Source: a bacterium
Lineage (GTDB): Bacteria > Cyanobacteriota > Vampirovibrionia > Gastranaerophilales > JAILCC01
Direction of reading: 5' to 3'
NCBI GenBank assembly: GCA_024680555.1
Contig: JAILCC010000016.1
Coordinates: forward strand, 302,393 to 366,392
Length of the DNA stretch: 64,000 nucleotides
This document shows, piece after piece, positions 29,533 to 37,648 of this stretch (position 1 is the first letter of the stretch; every line of letters starts with the position of its first letter). Below the pieces are notes generated by a model. It made no database searches. It was given only the letters and a program-made list of their open reading frames with translations, and had not been told where the DNA came from. Both the position numbers and the translations under genes were made by a program.

Positions 29533-30888
29533 TTAATTTTTTTCTTTAATCATTAATGCCGCAATCGCTGCACACGCAAGTACAACCGCACCAATGATGA
29601 ATGCGTATTCCCAGTGATAAAATGTTCCGAGTGCCTTTGTATATGTACTGTGGTTTATAAACCAAGCAACAAGAGTACATACAACAACTTGAGGACCTGC
29701 TATGAAAATATTAAATATCCCCATAACCGAACCTTCCGAACCGGGTTTTATATATTGAGACAACATTGCAAAAGGCAAAGACAATATTGATGCCCAGCCA
29801 ATACCTGCCAAGCCCATTCCAACCATAACCATTGCATTAGTATGTGAGAACGCAAGAATTATGTATGAAATTGCCATAATAAACATTGAAATTGCGTGAA
29901 TAACTTTGTTTCCGAATTTTGTTGACAAAATCCCGATAGGAATTGATACGACAAAACAAACAAGGTTAAATAATGCTAATGATATCAACGCAAAATTTGT
30001 TGCGGAAAGTTTTGTTGTTTCAAAAAAGCCTTCATCCACTCCGCTTGCAGCAATGTCAGGAACGCCATAGAGGTTGTGAACAACAAACAATGTAAAATAC
30101 AATAACAAGCACATTACACCAATCCATGTAAAGAATTGAAGAGTGCAGATTTTCACAATTTCGGGAGAAGTAGTTAAGAAATCTTTTAGTGCAGCCCAGA
30201 AAGAAGTTTTTTCTTCTTTTTCACCATCTTTCTTTTCAGGAACATATTGTTTTTCCTTTATTGCCATACAAGTAACAATCATTGCACCAGTAAATGCAAT
30301 AGCCGCCATTAAAAATTGTGCAGGAATGCTCATTGTTATATTGAAAAACTTACTCAAAACAGGTGGAGTTGCCGCAGCAACAACAGAGCCTAACCCGATA
30401 GCAAAACTCAAAAATGAATTTGCCAAACCATGTTGTTCTCTTGGAATAACATCAGGAACCAAAGCTCTATATGGACCTTGTGCAATATTTACGCAAGCAT
30501 CAATAACCCAAATCATGATACCCGCAAGTATGAGTCCTGCAATAGGAGCCATAGCGGCACCAAATGAATTAATAATTGTGCCTGAATTAGGGAATATCCA
30601 TAAAGCAAGCGAAGCAAGAATTGCACCACCTAACAAATACGGTCTTCTTCTGCCAAAGCGTGATGTTGTTTTATCACTCAACGCACCTATAATCGGCTGA
30701 ACAACCATACCTGAAAAAGGACCGGCCAAAGAAATCAATCCGTATATAGTCGGGTTTGAACCCAATTCTTCAAGAACCGGACCGGATAAAGCCAATCGCA
30801 TTTGCCACGCAAATTGTAAGCCAAAGAAACCAAGGCAGAAAAATAATAACTGCATGGTTGAAAATTTCTTTAATTGAGTATTTTCCAT
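29533..30888 (-). CDS. MFS transporter, SLC45/sugar-cation symporter type
   Basis: 451 aa with about 12 hydrophobic helices. The loop 2-3 signature is GALSDKTTSRFGRRRPYLL, as in SLC45-like sucrose/maltose carriers, and the N-terminus has LQFAWQMRLALSGP. Proton-coupled uptake of a di- or oligosaccharide is the most likely role. The GH13 enzyme downstream and the GH57 enzyme 7 kb away make an alpha-glucan substrate plausible; this is inference from context. It is 19 bases downstream of the aminotransferase gene. Confidence 0.85.
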   Translation of the reverse strand: MENTQLKKFSTMQLLFFCLGFFGLQFAWQMRLALSGPVLEELGSNPTIYGLISLAGPFSGMVVQPIIGALSDKTTSRFGRRRPYLLGGAILASLALWIFPNSGTIINSFGAAMAPIAGLILAGIMIWVIDACVNIAQGPYRALVPDVIPREQHGLANSFLSFAIGLGSVVAAATPPVLSKFFNITMSIPAQFLMAAIAFTGAMIVTCMAIKEKQYVPEKKDGEKEEKTSFWAALKDFLTTSPEIVKICTLQFFTWIGVMCLLLYFTLFVVHNLYGVPDIAASGVDEGFFETTKLSATNFALISLALFNLVCFVVSIPIGILSTKFGNKVIHAISMFIMAISYIILAFSHTNAMVMVGMGLAGIGWASILSLPFAMLSQYIKPGSEGSVMGIFNIFIAGPQVVVCTLVAWFINHSTYTKALGTFYHWEYAFIIGAVVLACAAIAALMIKEKN

Positions 30889-30907
30889 TATCTATACCTT
30901 TCAAAAA

Positions 30908-32167
30908 TTATTTATTAAAGTAAAATCCGTCTTTTTTCATTCTTTCTACCGCTTTAATGATGTTTTCTTTTGTTGCGGTGATAGACATTCTTACCCAGCC
31001 CTCGCCATATTTGCCGAATGCACTGCCGGGAACTATTACAACGCCTGATGTTTCGAGAAGGTCATTTGCAAAATCAACAGATGTCTTATATCTTTCTGGA
31101 ATTGGAACCCAAAGATAGAATGTAGCTCTGGGAACATTGATTTTAGAAAAATCCCATCCCAAATCTTTTAACCCTTGAACCATTATGTTTTGGCGTTCTT
31201 CATAACTTTTATTGACTTTTTCAATATATTCATCACCAACAGGGGAAACCAAAATTTCCGCCGCTGCTTTTTGTATAGCCTTAAAGATACCCGTATCAAT
31301 TGTTGATTTTAATTTTGACAAAATCGTTACCGCATCCGAATTTCCGCAAGCGAAACCTATTCTCCAACCGGTCATGGCATAGGGTTTACTCAAACTGTGA
31401 AATTCAATAGCAATATCCTTTGCTTTTGGTAATTCCAATATACTGATTGGCGGTTCTTCGCCTTCAAAATACATATCTACATATGCCGCATCGGAAACCA
31501 ACAAAATATTTTTTTCATAGCAAAAATCAACAACTTTTTGCAAATATTCTTTTGTAGCGGGAACCCCGAGAGGGTTATTCGGATAATTTACAACAAACGC
31601 TTTTACTTTTTCAGGATTATATCCGTCTTTTATCAATTGTTCAAAAACTTCATAAGGATTAGGCATATAGTTATTTTCGGGCTTTAAAGGAATTGGATAT
31701 GCCAAACCGCCTGATGTCTTGATTTGCTCTTTATATGAAGCATACCCCGGATCGGGAATCATAATTATATCTTGTTCTTTAGGGTTAGTAGAAGGGTTAA
31801 TTACGGCTCTGAACATAGCACTCAAACCTTCCTTTGATCCAATCAGAGAAACTACTTCGCCGTTATCGACATTCAAGCTGACACCAAAACGATTTTTCAT
31901 TCTTGTTGCAGCTGCTTCAAGAAAATATCTTTCACCCTTTGTTGTTGAATATGAGTGCTTTTCATCTTCATTAAGCGCATCTCTCAAAGCATCTATTACA
32001 AATTCGGGAGGTCTTGTCGTCGGAGCACCAATAGACAACATAATAGGCGCTCTGTCTTTTTTTACAAGTTCAGGTGTCAACTGCACCGTTCTTTGTTTTA
32101 TTTTAAACATTATATAAGTATCTAAAGTTTTTACATAGTCTGAATACAACGCTTTTATATCCGGCAT
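30908..32167 (-). CDS. Class I/II pyridoxal-phosphate aminotransferase
   Basis: 419 aa. PLP-binding features are SKEGLSAMFRA near the phosphate site, VVNYPNNPLG, LVSDAAYVD (Asp pairing the pyridine N) and the Schiff-base lysine in SLSKPYAMTGWRIGFACGN. The C-terminal Arg is in WVRMSIT. The sequence resembles aspartate and LL-diaminopimelate (DapL-like) aminotransferases, so a role in lysine/cell-wall synthesis is possible; the substrate is not certain. It heads a run with the MFS and Nfo-like genes. Confidence 0.85.
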   Translation of the reverse strand: MPDIKALYSDYVKTLDTYIMFKIKQRTVQLTPELVKKDRAPIMLSIGAPTTRPPEFVIDALRDALNEDEKHSYSTTKGERYFLEAAATRMKNRFGVSLNVDNGEVVSLIGSKEGLSAMFRAVINPSTNPKEQDIIMIPDPGYASYKEQIKTSGGLAYPIPLKPENNYMPNPYEVFEQLIKDGYNPEKVKAFVVNYPNNPLGVPATKEYLQKVVDFCYEKNILLVSDAAYVDMYFEGEEPPISILELPKAKDIAIEFHSLSKPYAMTGWRIGFACGNSDAVTILSKLKSTIDTGIFKAIQKAAAEILVSPVGDEYIEKVNKSYEERQNIMVQGLKDLGWDFSKINVPRATFYLWVPIPERYKTSVDFANDLLETSGVVIVPGSAFGKYGEGWVRMSITATKENIIKAVERMKKDGFYFNK

Positions 32168-32259
32168 GTTCTTTTCCTACCTCATCACATAATCTAACCA
32201 AATAATTTTATAATAAAAAAATTTTGTACACAATCAGCGCAAATTTCAGCACTTTAGGC

Positions 32260-33291
32260 CTATTTTAATTTTTCTACGGCATTTAATACATCTTCAACAG
32301 CGGGATATTTTGTACATTCATTTGTTCCCTTGGGGCATTTTCTGCGATGGCAGGGAACACAAATATTCTCCGCAGAAAGAGAAATATATTTTATTTTCTC
32401 AGTTGTATTTATCGGAGCATAGAGAGATTGAGGAGTAGAGCAAAACAGTGAAATAATTTTGGGCTTCTGTGTTGCCCACGCAAGATGCGTAGTACCGGAA
32501 TCAAGCGATATTACAATATCTGCTCTGCTCAGCAACTCTTGTAATTCTTCAAGGTTTGTCCGCCCTGCAAGGTTTATTGTTTTTTCATTTCCGACATAAT
32601 TCAATAATTCCTCGTCATTCTTTCCGCCGGAAAGTACAACGTTATAATCGTCAGAAATTTTTTCTATCAATTTTTTCCAATTATCTTTATTCCAATGTTT
32701 TGTTACCCAAGTGGTGGCAGGTGCGCATACGATAATCGGTTTTTCTTTGTCTATGGGTAAAAGAAGCTCATCCACGCTTGTTTTTGCAGAACCAGATATT
32801 TCAGGTAAAGTTACTTTTATATTTGTTGTATCTAGCCCGAGATGCTCCGCATATTTCAAATAACTTTTTACCGCATGGGGTTCATATCCTACCCGAGTTG
32901 CGGAGATAACTTCATTTCCACCCCAAACAGCCATTTCTCTATAATTTTTTGCAACTATTTTCCTTTTTGCGCCGCAAAATACCATCCATAAAAGGCTTTT
33001 TAGTATAAGCTGGGTATCAAGCGCAATATCAAATTTTTCATCTCTGATTTTCTTTATAATAGAAAAATATTCCCATAAATTAGCCAGCTTGTTTTTATTT
33101 TTCTTCCATTTTTCAATCGGTGCAAGAATAGCCTCATCAACACAAGAATTCCCCTTTACAAGAGAATAGCCTTTCTCCGAAACAAGCCAATAAACCTTGT
33201 ACCCGTTATCCTTTAATATATTCGCCAGGGGAATAGTAAAAATAACATCCCCCATTGCGCTCAATCTGACTATTAAAACTTTTTTATCCAT
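32260..33291 (-). CDS. Glycosyltransferase family 9 (heptosyltransferase-like)
   Basis: 343 aa. The N-terminal Rossmann motif is VLIVRLSAMGDVIFTIPLA, typical of WaaC/WaaF-type enzymes, and the C-terminal domain has ADIVISLDSGTTHLAWATQKP, where the Asp-Ser-Gly-Thr segment binds the sugar nucleotide. A Cys cluster near the end (CVPCHRRKCP and a later Cys) is common in this family. It probably adds a heptose or similar sugar to lipopolysaccharide core at the inner membrane. The ATG is 6 bases after a TAAAAT box and diverges from the ABC ATPase gene by 56 bases. Confidence 0.85.
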   Translation of the reverse strand: MDKKVLIVRLSAMGDVIFTIPLANILKDNGYKVYWLVSEKGYSLVKGNSCVDEAILAPIEKWKKNKNKLANLWEYFSIIKKIRDEKFDIALDTQLILKSLLWMVFCGAKRKIVAKNYREMAVWGGNEVISATRVGYEPHAVKSYLKYAEHLGLDTTNIKVTLPEISGSAKTSVDELLLPIDKEKPIIVCAPATTWVTKHWNKDNWKKLIEKISDDYNVVLSGGKNDEELLNYVGNEKTINLAGRTNLEELQELLSRADIVISLDSGTTHLAWATQKPKIISLFCSTPQSLYAPINTTEKIKYISLSAENICVPCHRRKCPKGTNECTKYPAVEDVLNAVEKLK

Positions 33292-33297
33292 AAACTG

Positions 33298-33303
33298 ATT
33301 TTA
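33298..33303 (-). promoter_or_regulatory. -10 box, leaderless type
   Basis: On the minus strand, TAAAAT ends six bases (CAGTTT) before the glycosyltransferase ATG, with TTGCCC 17 bp upstream as a possible -35. There is no Shine-Dalgarno. Confidence 0.45.
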
Positions 33304-33335
33304 TCAATCTTTTATTTGTCGGGCAAGTATTGTGT

Positions 33336-33341
33336 TATAAT
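33336..33341 (+). promoter_or_regulatory. Extended -10 (TGT-TATAAT), leaderless type
   Basis: TGT-TATAAT ends six bases (TCGATT) before ATG 33348. There is no Shine-Dalgarno. It is divergent from the promoter of the GT9 gene in the same short gap. Confidence 0.55.
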
Positions 33342-33347
33342 TCGATT

Positions 33348-34136
33348 ATGAACAACGAATATGCAATAAATATTGAAAATGCAACGGTACTTATAGACGG
33401 AAAAGAAATTCTGTCTGATATTTGCTGGAAAGTAAAAAGAGGAGAAAAGTGCTTTATACTTGGGGCAAACGGTGCAGGCAAAACCACTCTGGTCAGAACT
33501 GTTCTCGGGTATATTTGGCCGTTATATGGTGCAAAAGTAGAAGTTTTGGGCGAATTGTACGGCGCAACAAATTTGAACATTCTTCGTAAAAAAATTGCGT
33601 GGGTAAGCCCGTTTATACAACAGTACCTTGACAGAAGTCTGACAGGCTTGGATATGGTATTATCAGGTCCCGACGGATACCTTGGATTTTACAGAAAAGC
33701 AACGGATGAAGAAATGTCTGCAGCAACAGAAATACTTGAAAACCTCAATGCAGAGCAGCTTGCCAATAAAAGCATCTTGGGAATGTCATCAGGGCAGCAG
33801 ATGAAAATACTTGTGGCACGTGCTTTATTAACAAAACCCGAGCTTATGATTTTGGATGAACCCAATGTTTATCTTGATATTGCAGAAAGAGAATTTATTT
33901 TAAGCAAAATTGATGAAATTGCAAAAAACAACCCTAATTTGACAATTATATTCATTTCTCAAAGAATTGAGGATATTTTACCTATATTTGATAAAGGAAT
34001 GATTATGAATAACGGTCGCATTGATGTTATCGGCTCAAGAAAAGAAGTATTGTCTGCCGAGAATTTAAAAAGAACATTCGGAATTAATATAAAACTAGTC
34101 GAAACAGATAACGGACGGCTATGGGCATTATGTTAA
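33348..34136 (+). CDS. ABC transporter-type ATP-binding protein with altered H-loop
   Basis: 262 aa single ATPase domain. Walker A is GANGAGKTT, the Q-loop lies in SPFIQQYL, the signature is MSSGQQMK and Walker B is LMILDEP with the catalytic Glu. The H-loop His is replaced by Gln (IFISQRIEDI), which normally weakens hydrolysis. The sequence resembles ModF/YlmA-like ATPases that stand alone without a permease; none is adjacent here. The start at ATG 33348 follows a TATAAT by six bases; a TTG upstream overlaps that box. A bidirectional terminator follows. Confidence 0.85.
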   Translation: MNNEYAINIENATVLIDGKEILSDICWKVKRGEKCFILGANGAGKTTLVRTVLGYIWPLYGAKVEVLGELYGATNLNILRKKIAWVSPFIQQYLDRSLTGLDMVLSGPDGYLGFYRKATDEEMSAATEILENLNAEQLANKSILGMSSGQQMKILVARALLTKPELMILDEPNVYLDIAEREFILSKIDEIAKNNPNLTIIFISQRIEDILPIFDKGMIMNNGRIDVIGSRKEVLSAENLKRTFGINIKLVETDNGRLWALC

Positions 34137-34185
34137 AAATATAACATATTGACCATTATATCCTGCGACAACATTCAATAAGGTA

Positions 34186-34222
34186 CAAAAAAAGGATGCA
34201 AAATTGCATCCCTTTTTGTTTT
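34186..34222. terminator. Bidirectional rho-independent terminator
   Basis: GGATGCAA-AA-TTGCATCC (34194-34211) is flanked by an A-tract on the left and a T-tract on the right. It serves the convergent ABC ATPase and pilin genes. Confidence 0.85.
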
Positions 34223-34247
34223 TTTTTGACTAATTAAACAAGATTAA

Positions 34248-35078
34248 TTACTCCTCAACTAACTCCTCAATTACTTCAGGTTGATACGGTTCATAGTTTT
34301 CTTGTACTTTTTCATAAGCTTCTTCACCGTAGAGATATTTGTAACCTTTGTTGATATCCATCTCTTCGTCAGTAGGGAAATAAGCAGGTCTTACTTCACC
34401 TGTACCTGAGAATCCCAATACTTGGATATCACCTGCATTGAACAGGTCTTCAAAACGAGAGAAGTCATCAAAACTTGTTGAGTTTTTACCAAAACCGTCT
34501 AAATCAACAAACATGTAGCAAACATCATCTGTTTCGCCTCCATCTGGATCGAAATAGTTCTTATCTGATTTGAAGTTCGGGCAAATTTTGCTAATTGCAC
34601 GCTTCGGAGCTTTGTAGTTTTCATCATCATCTTTAAGTTCCTGCATTTGTGCCGCATAATTGTCGGGCAAGAAGAACATAAATGCCATGCCGTCTTGTGT
34701 AATAAGAACATTGTCAGGTTCGTCCGAATTTTGGTCACTACCTTCAATAGCTTCAATGGCAAAAGCCGGAGTTCCAAAAAGACGTGAAACACTTCCGATA
34801 AGTCTTTCTTCAAGGCTGGAAGTCATTGTAGAGCCTTTAATTGCATTTTTCATGCAGTTTGCAAGGTCAGCATTCGTTTCAACAGAGCAGCTTACTTCGT
34901 TTGCTTCCATAAGTTCCGTTGCATTCGCAATTGTTGAAACTGCTTTTTTGTATGCAGTTTTGTACTGTCTGTCTTCAGTAGAGTTTATCAACTGAGGAAT
35001 TGTTAAGGCAGCGATAACACCGATTACCAATAATGTTACCAGTACTTCTGCCAGAGTAAACGCTTTTTTCATCATCAT
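34248..35078 (-). CDS. Type IV pilin-like protein (acidic)
   Basis: 276 aa. The prepilin leader is KKA|FTLAEV with Ala at -1 and Glu5, then a hydrophobic helix to about residue 30 (LLVIGVIAALTIPQL). The mature part is strongly acidic, with two N-terminal Cys (VSCSV, LANCMKN) and later Cys in KICPNF and DDVCYM. It ends in EELVEE. It is probably a major or minor pilin or pseudopilin of the same machinery as the pilin at the left end. Three consecutive Met codons start it; the Shine-Dalgarno GAAAGG best fits the first. Confidence 0.85.
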   Translation of the reverse strand: MMMKKAFTLAEVLVTLLVIGVIAALTIPQLINSTEDRQYKTAYKKAVSTIANATELMEANEVSCSVETNADLANCMKNAIKGSTMTSSLEERLIGSVSRLFGTPAFAIEAIEGSDQNSDEPDNVLITQDGMAFMFFLPDNYAAQMQELKDDDENYKAPKRAISKICPNFKSDKNYFDPDGGETDDVCYMFVDLDGFGKNSTSFDDFSRFEDLFNAGDIQVLGFSGTGEVRPAYFPTDEEMDINKGYKYLYGEEAYEKVQENYEPYQPEVIEELVEE

Positions 35079-35132
35079 AATAAATACACACCTTTCTCTT
35101 TGTATATATTTAGTAACCCATTAATAGTGCGA

Positions 35133-35161
35133 ATTCTAGCATATTTACTGTTTTTAGTCAA
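35133..35161 (-). promoter_or_regulatory. Strong sigma-70 promoter of the second pilin gene
   Basis: On the minus strand, TTGACT (35161-35156), 17 bp, extended TGC-TAGAAT (35138-35133). It predicts a leader of about 48 bases before the ATG. Confidence 0.7.
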
Positions 35162-35182
35162 TAAATTAAAGTTCAAACACCC

Positions 35183-35812
35183 CTAAAGTGACGATACAAA
35201 GCTTTCTTCGGGTAATATTACTGCAGTTATATAACCTGTATCAAACTTGCCTGCACCCGTATCAAGACCTATTTTATCTGCCGCAATAAACGGTTTCTCA
35301 AACGGAGTATGCCCGAAAATAACCTTTTGGAGAAGATTTGTCGGGCGATATATAAATTCATCCCTTATCATGAGAAGTTCAAGTTCGGAATGCTCTTCTA
35401 ACGGAATATCAGGATTTATCCCGCCATGAACAAAGATGTAGTCATCCGTTACATAGTACTGTTTCAAATTTCTATAAAAATCGCCGTGAATTTTTAAGAT
35501 GTTTTCGACATTTCCGTAACTTTCTATAGTTTGGACTCCGCCATAAGTCATAAAAAAGTATTCGGCATTTTTGTCACCATTCAAGGCTTTCAGCATATAG
35601 TATTCGTGATTGCCCTTTAAAAATTCACAACTGCAAAACTTTGAAAGCTCAAGCAACTTGTCGACAACTTGTTTGGAATATAAACCTCTGTCAACATAGT
35701 CACCAAGGAATACAAGCCTGTCGGTATTTTGAATATCAAGCTTGCTTATAAGACTTTCTAATTTATAATATTCGCCGTGTATATCACCAACAGCTATCAA
35801 TCTGCTTTCCAT
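35183..35812 (-). CDS. Calcineurin-like metallophosphatase (PrpE/Ser-Thr phosphatase type)
   Basis: 209 aa. The metal and catalytic motifs are all present: GDIHGE, LGDYVDRG, KGNHE, VHGGINP and GHTP. The family includes bacterial serine/threonine phosphatases and diadenosine tetraphosphatases; sequence alone does not settle which. An AATAAT box ends six bases before the ATG and no Shine-Dalgarno is seen. It diverges from the Lrp-type regulator. Confidence 0.88.
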   Translation of the reverse strand: MESRLIAVGDIHGEYYKLESLISKLDIQNTDRLVFLGDYVDRGLYSKQVVDKLLELSKFCSCEFLKGNHEYYMLKALNGDKNAEYFFMTYGGVQTIESYGNVENILKIHGDFYRNLKQYYVTDDYIFVHGGINPDIPLEEHSELELLMIRDEFIYRPTNLLQKVIFGHTPFEKPFIAADKIGLDTGAGKFDTGYITAVILPEESFVSSL

Positions 35813-35818
35813 ATCATT

Positions 35819-35824
35819 ATTATT
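35819..35824 (-). promoter_or_regulatory. Weak -10 box, leaderless type
   Basis: On the minus strand, AATAAT ends six bases before the phosphatase ATG. It is one of the weaker members of the class because it departs from TATAAT. Confidence 0.3.
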
Positions 35825-35895
35825 TCACAAAAAACTTCACTTATTTGAAATTTTAGATTAAAATTAAATTACTGTTAAAAGTGAGCGGAGGGCTT

Positions 35896-36378
35896 ATGCG
35901 TAACGAAATTTTATCAGCTATAGAAAAAAATAGTAAGATTGATGTAAAAGAACTTGCCGTTCTTTTAGGAAAAAATGAAATTGAAATAGTAAATGAAATC
36001 GCCGCAATGGAAGCAGAAGGCATAATTTGCGGATATCACACTCTTATAAATTGGGAAAAAACCACCAGAGAAAAAGTAACTGCCCTAATAGAAATCAGAG
36101 TTACGCCGCAAAGAGGTCAAGGTTTCGACAAAATTGCGGAACGTATTTATCAATATCCGGAAGTAAGCTCTGTTTATTTGATTTCGGGTGGTTACGACCT
36201 TCTTGCAACGGTTGACGGAAAAAACTTGCAAGATGTTTCAGCATTTGTTTCTTATAAATTATCTGCGTTAGAATCAGTTCTGAGCGTTGCAACACACTTT
36301 ATTCTGAAAAAGTATAAAGACCACGGTACGATTTTTGCCCAACAACATGACGATTACAGAGAGGCAATAATGCCATGA
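35896..36378 (+). CDS. Lrp/AsnC-family transcriptional regulator
   Basis: 160 aa. An N-terminal winged helix-turn-helix (about 1-60: VKELAVLLGKNEIEIVNEIAAME, then GIICGYHTLINWE) is followed by an RAM ligand-binding/oligomerisation domain (EIRVTPQRGQGF, SGGYDLLATVDG). Family members sense amino acids. ATG 35896 with GGAGGG is preferred to the GTG at 35881. It overlaps the aminotransferase downstream by an ATGA, so it probably regulates or responds to that enzyme's amino acid. Confidence 0.9.
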   Translation: MRNEILSAIEKNSKIDVKELAVLLGKNEIEIVNEIAAMEAEGIICGYHTLINWEKTTREKVTALIEIRVTPQRGQGFDKIAERIYQYPEVSSVYLISGGYDLLATVDGKNLQDVSAFVSYKLSALESVLSVATHFILKKYKDHGTIFAQQHDDYREAIMP

Positions 36379-37538
36379 GAAACCCGCTCTCTGACAAAAT
36401 AACCACAATAAAACCGTCCGGAATAAGAAAGTTTTTTGACCTTGTTCTTGAAATGAAAGACGTAATTTCGCTAGGTGTTGGCGAACCTGACTTTGATACG
36501 CCGTGGCACATCAGGGAAGAAGGCATATATTCACTTGAAAAAGGACGAACTTTTTACACGTCAAATTCGGGTTTAAAAGAATTAAAAGTTGAAATATCAA
36601 ACTACCTTAAACGCAAACAAAACTTAGACTATAATCCCTCAGACGAAGTTCTTGTTACGGTAGGCGGCTCGGAAGCAATAGACCTTGCGTTCAGGGCAAT
36701 GCTAAATCCCGATGACGAAGTACTTATTCCGCAGCCGAGTTATGTTTCTTACTTTCCTTGTGCAATTCTAGCGGGAGCAAAGCCTGTAATAATAAATTTA
36801 AAAGTTGAAAATAACTTTAAACTAACCGCCAAAGAGGTACTGGAAAATATCACAGACAAAACAAAAATGCTTGTACTTCCGTTCCCAAACAACCCGACCG
36901 GCGCAATTATGAATAAAAAAGATTTGGAAGAAATTGCAAAAGTTGTTATTGAAAAGGATTTATTTGTTTTGTCTGATGAAATATATTCAGAACTGACATA
37001 TAGCGGCAAACACACTTCCATTGCTGAAATCGAAGGAATGCAAGAGCGCACAATTTTAATCAACGGTTTTTCTAAATCCTACGCAATGACCGGTTGGCGT
37101 TTGGGATATGCTTGTGGAAGCAAGGAAATAATTTCTCAAATGACAAAAATTCACCAATTTGCAATTATGTGCGCACCGACAACAAGCCAATATGCAGCGG
37201 TAGAAGCACTGAAAAACGGTGATGAAGATGTGGAAATGATGCGCAACTCGTATAATCAACGTCGAAGATTTTTGGTAGATGCATTCAAAAGAATGAATTT
37301 GAGTTGTTTTGAACCCTTTGGCGCTTTTTACGTGTTCCCATGCATAAAAGAATTCGGACTCACAAGTGAAGAATTTGCAACAAAATTTTTGCAGGAAGAA
37401 AAAGTGGCATTGATTCCGGGAACCGCATTTGGCGATTGTGGCGAAGGCTTTTTGAGAATTTCTTATGCATATTCTTTAGACACTCTTAAAATTGCGATGG
37501 AGCGTTTGGAAAGATTTATTAAGAAATTAAGAAGCTGA
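36375..37538 (+). CDS. Class I/II aminotransferase (PatA/AspC-like)
   Basis: 387 aa. Motifs are LGVGEPDFDTP, the PLP region GGSEAIDLAF, PFPNNPTGA, VLSDEIYSELTY and the Schiff-base Lys in GFSKSYAMTGWRLGYACG; the C-terminal Arg is in FLRISY. The substrate is unknown; an amino acid/2-oxo acid pair is expected. Its start overlaps the Lrp regulator stop (ATGA), indicating translational coupling. Confidence 0.88.
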   Translation: MRNPLSDKITTIKPSGIRKFFDLVLEMKDVISLGVGEPDFDTPWHIREEGIYSLEKGRTFYTSNSGLKELKVEISNYLKRKQNLDYNPSDEVLVTVGGSEAIDLAFRAMLNPDDEVLIPQPSYVSYFPCAILAGAKPVIINLKVENNFKLTAKEVLENITDKTKMLVLPFPNNPTGAIMNKKDLEEIAKVVIEKDLFVLSDEIYSELTYSGKHTSIAEIEGMQERTILINGFSKSYAMTGWRLGYACGSKEIISQMTKIHQFAIMCAPTTSQYAAVEALKNGDEDVEMMRNSYNQRRRFLVDAFKRMNLSCFEPFGAFYVFPCIKEFGLTSEEFATKFLQEEKVALIPGTAFGDCGEGFLRISYAYSLDTLKIAMERLERFIKKLRS

Positions 37539-37548
37539 TATCAACATA

Positions 37549-37584
37549 TATAAAAAAAGCCCTGCGAATTTCTTCGCAAGGCTC
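37549..37584 (-). terminator. Rho-independent terminator for the GH57 gene
   Basis: A hairpin between AGCCCTGCGAA and TTCGCAAGGCT with one mismatch is followed on the minus strand by TTTTTTT. It has no T-run on the plus strand, so it serves the GH57 gene. Confidence 0.7.
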
Positions 37585-37648
37585 CTGGTAAATTATTTCA
37601 TATATAGTAAGCCACTGTGGGCAATAAAGCATTTTCTATGCATTAATT

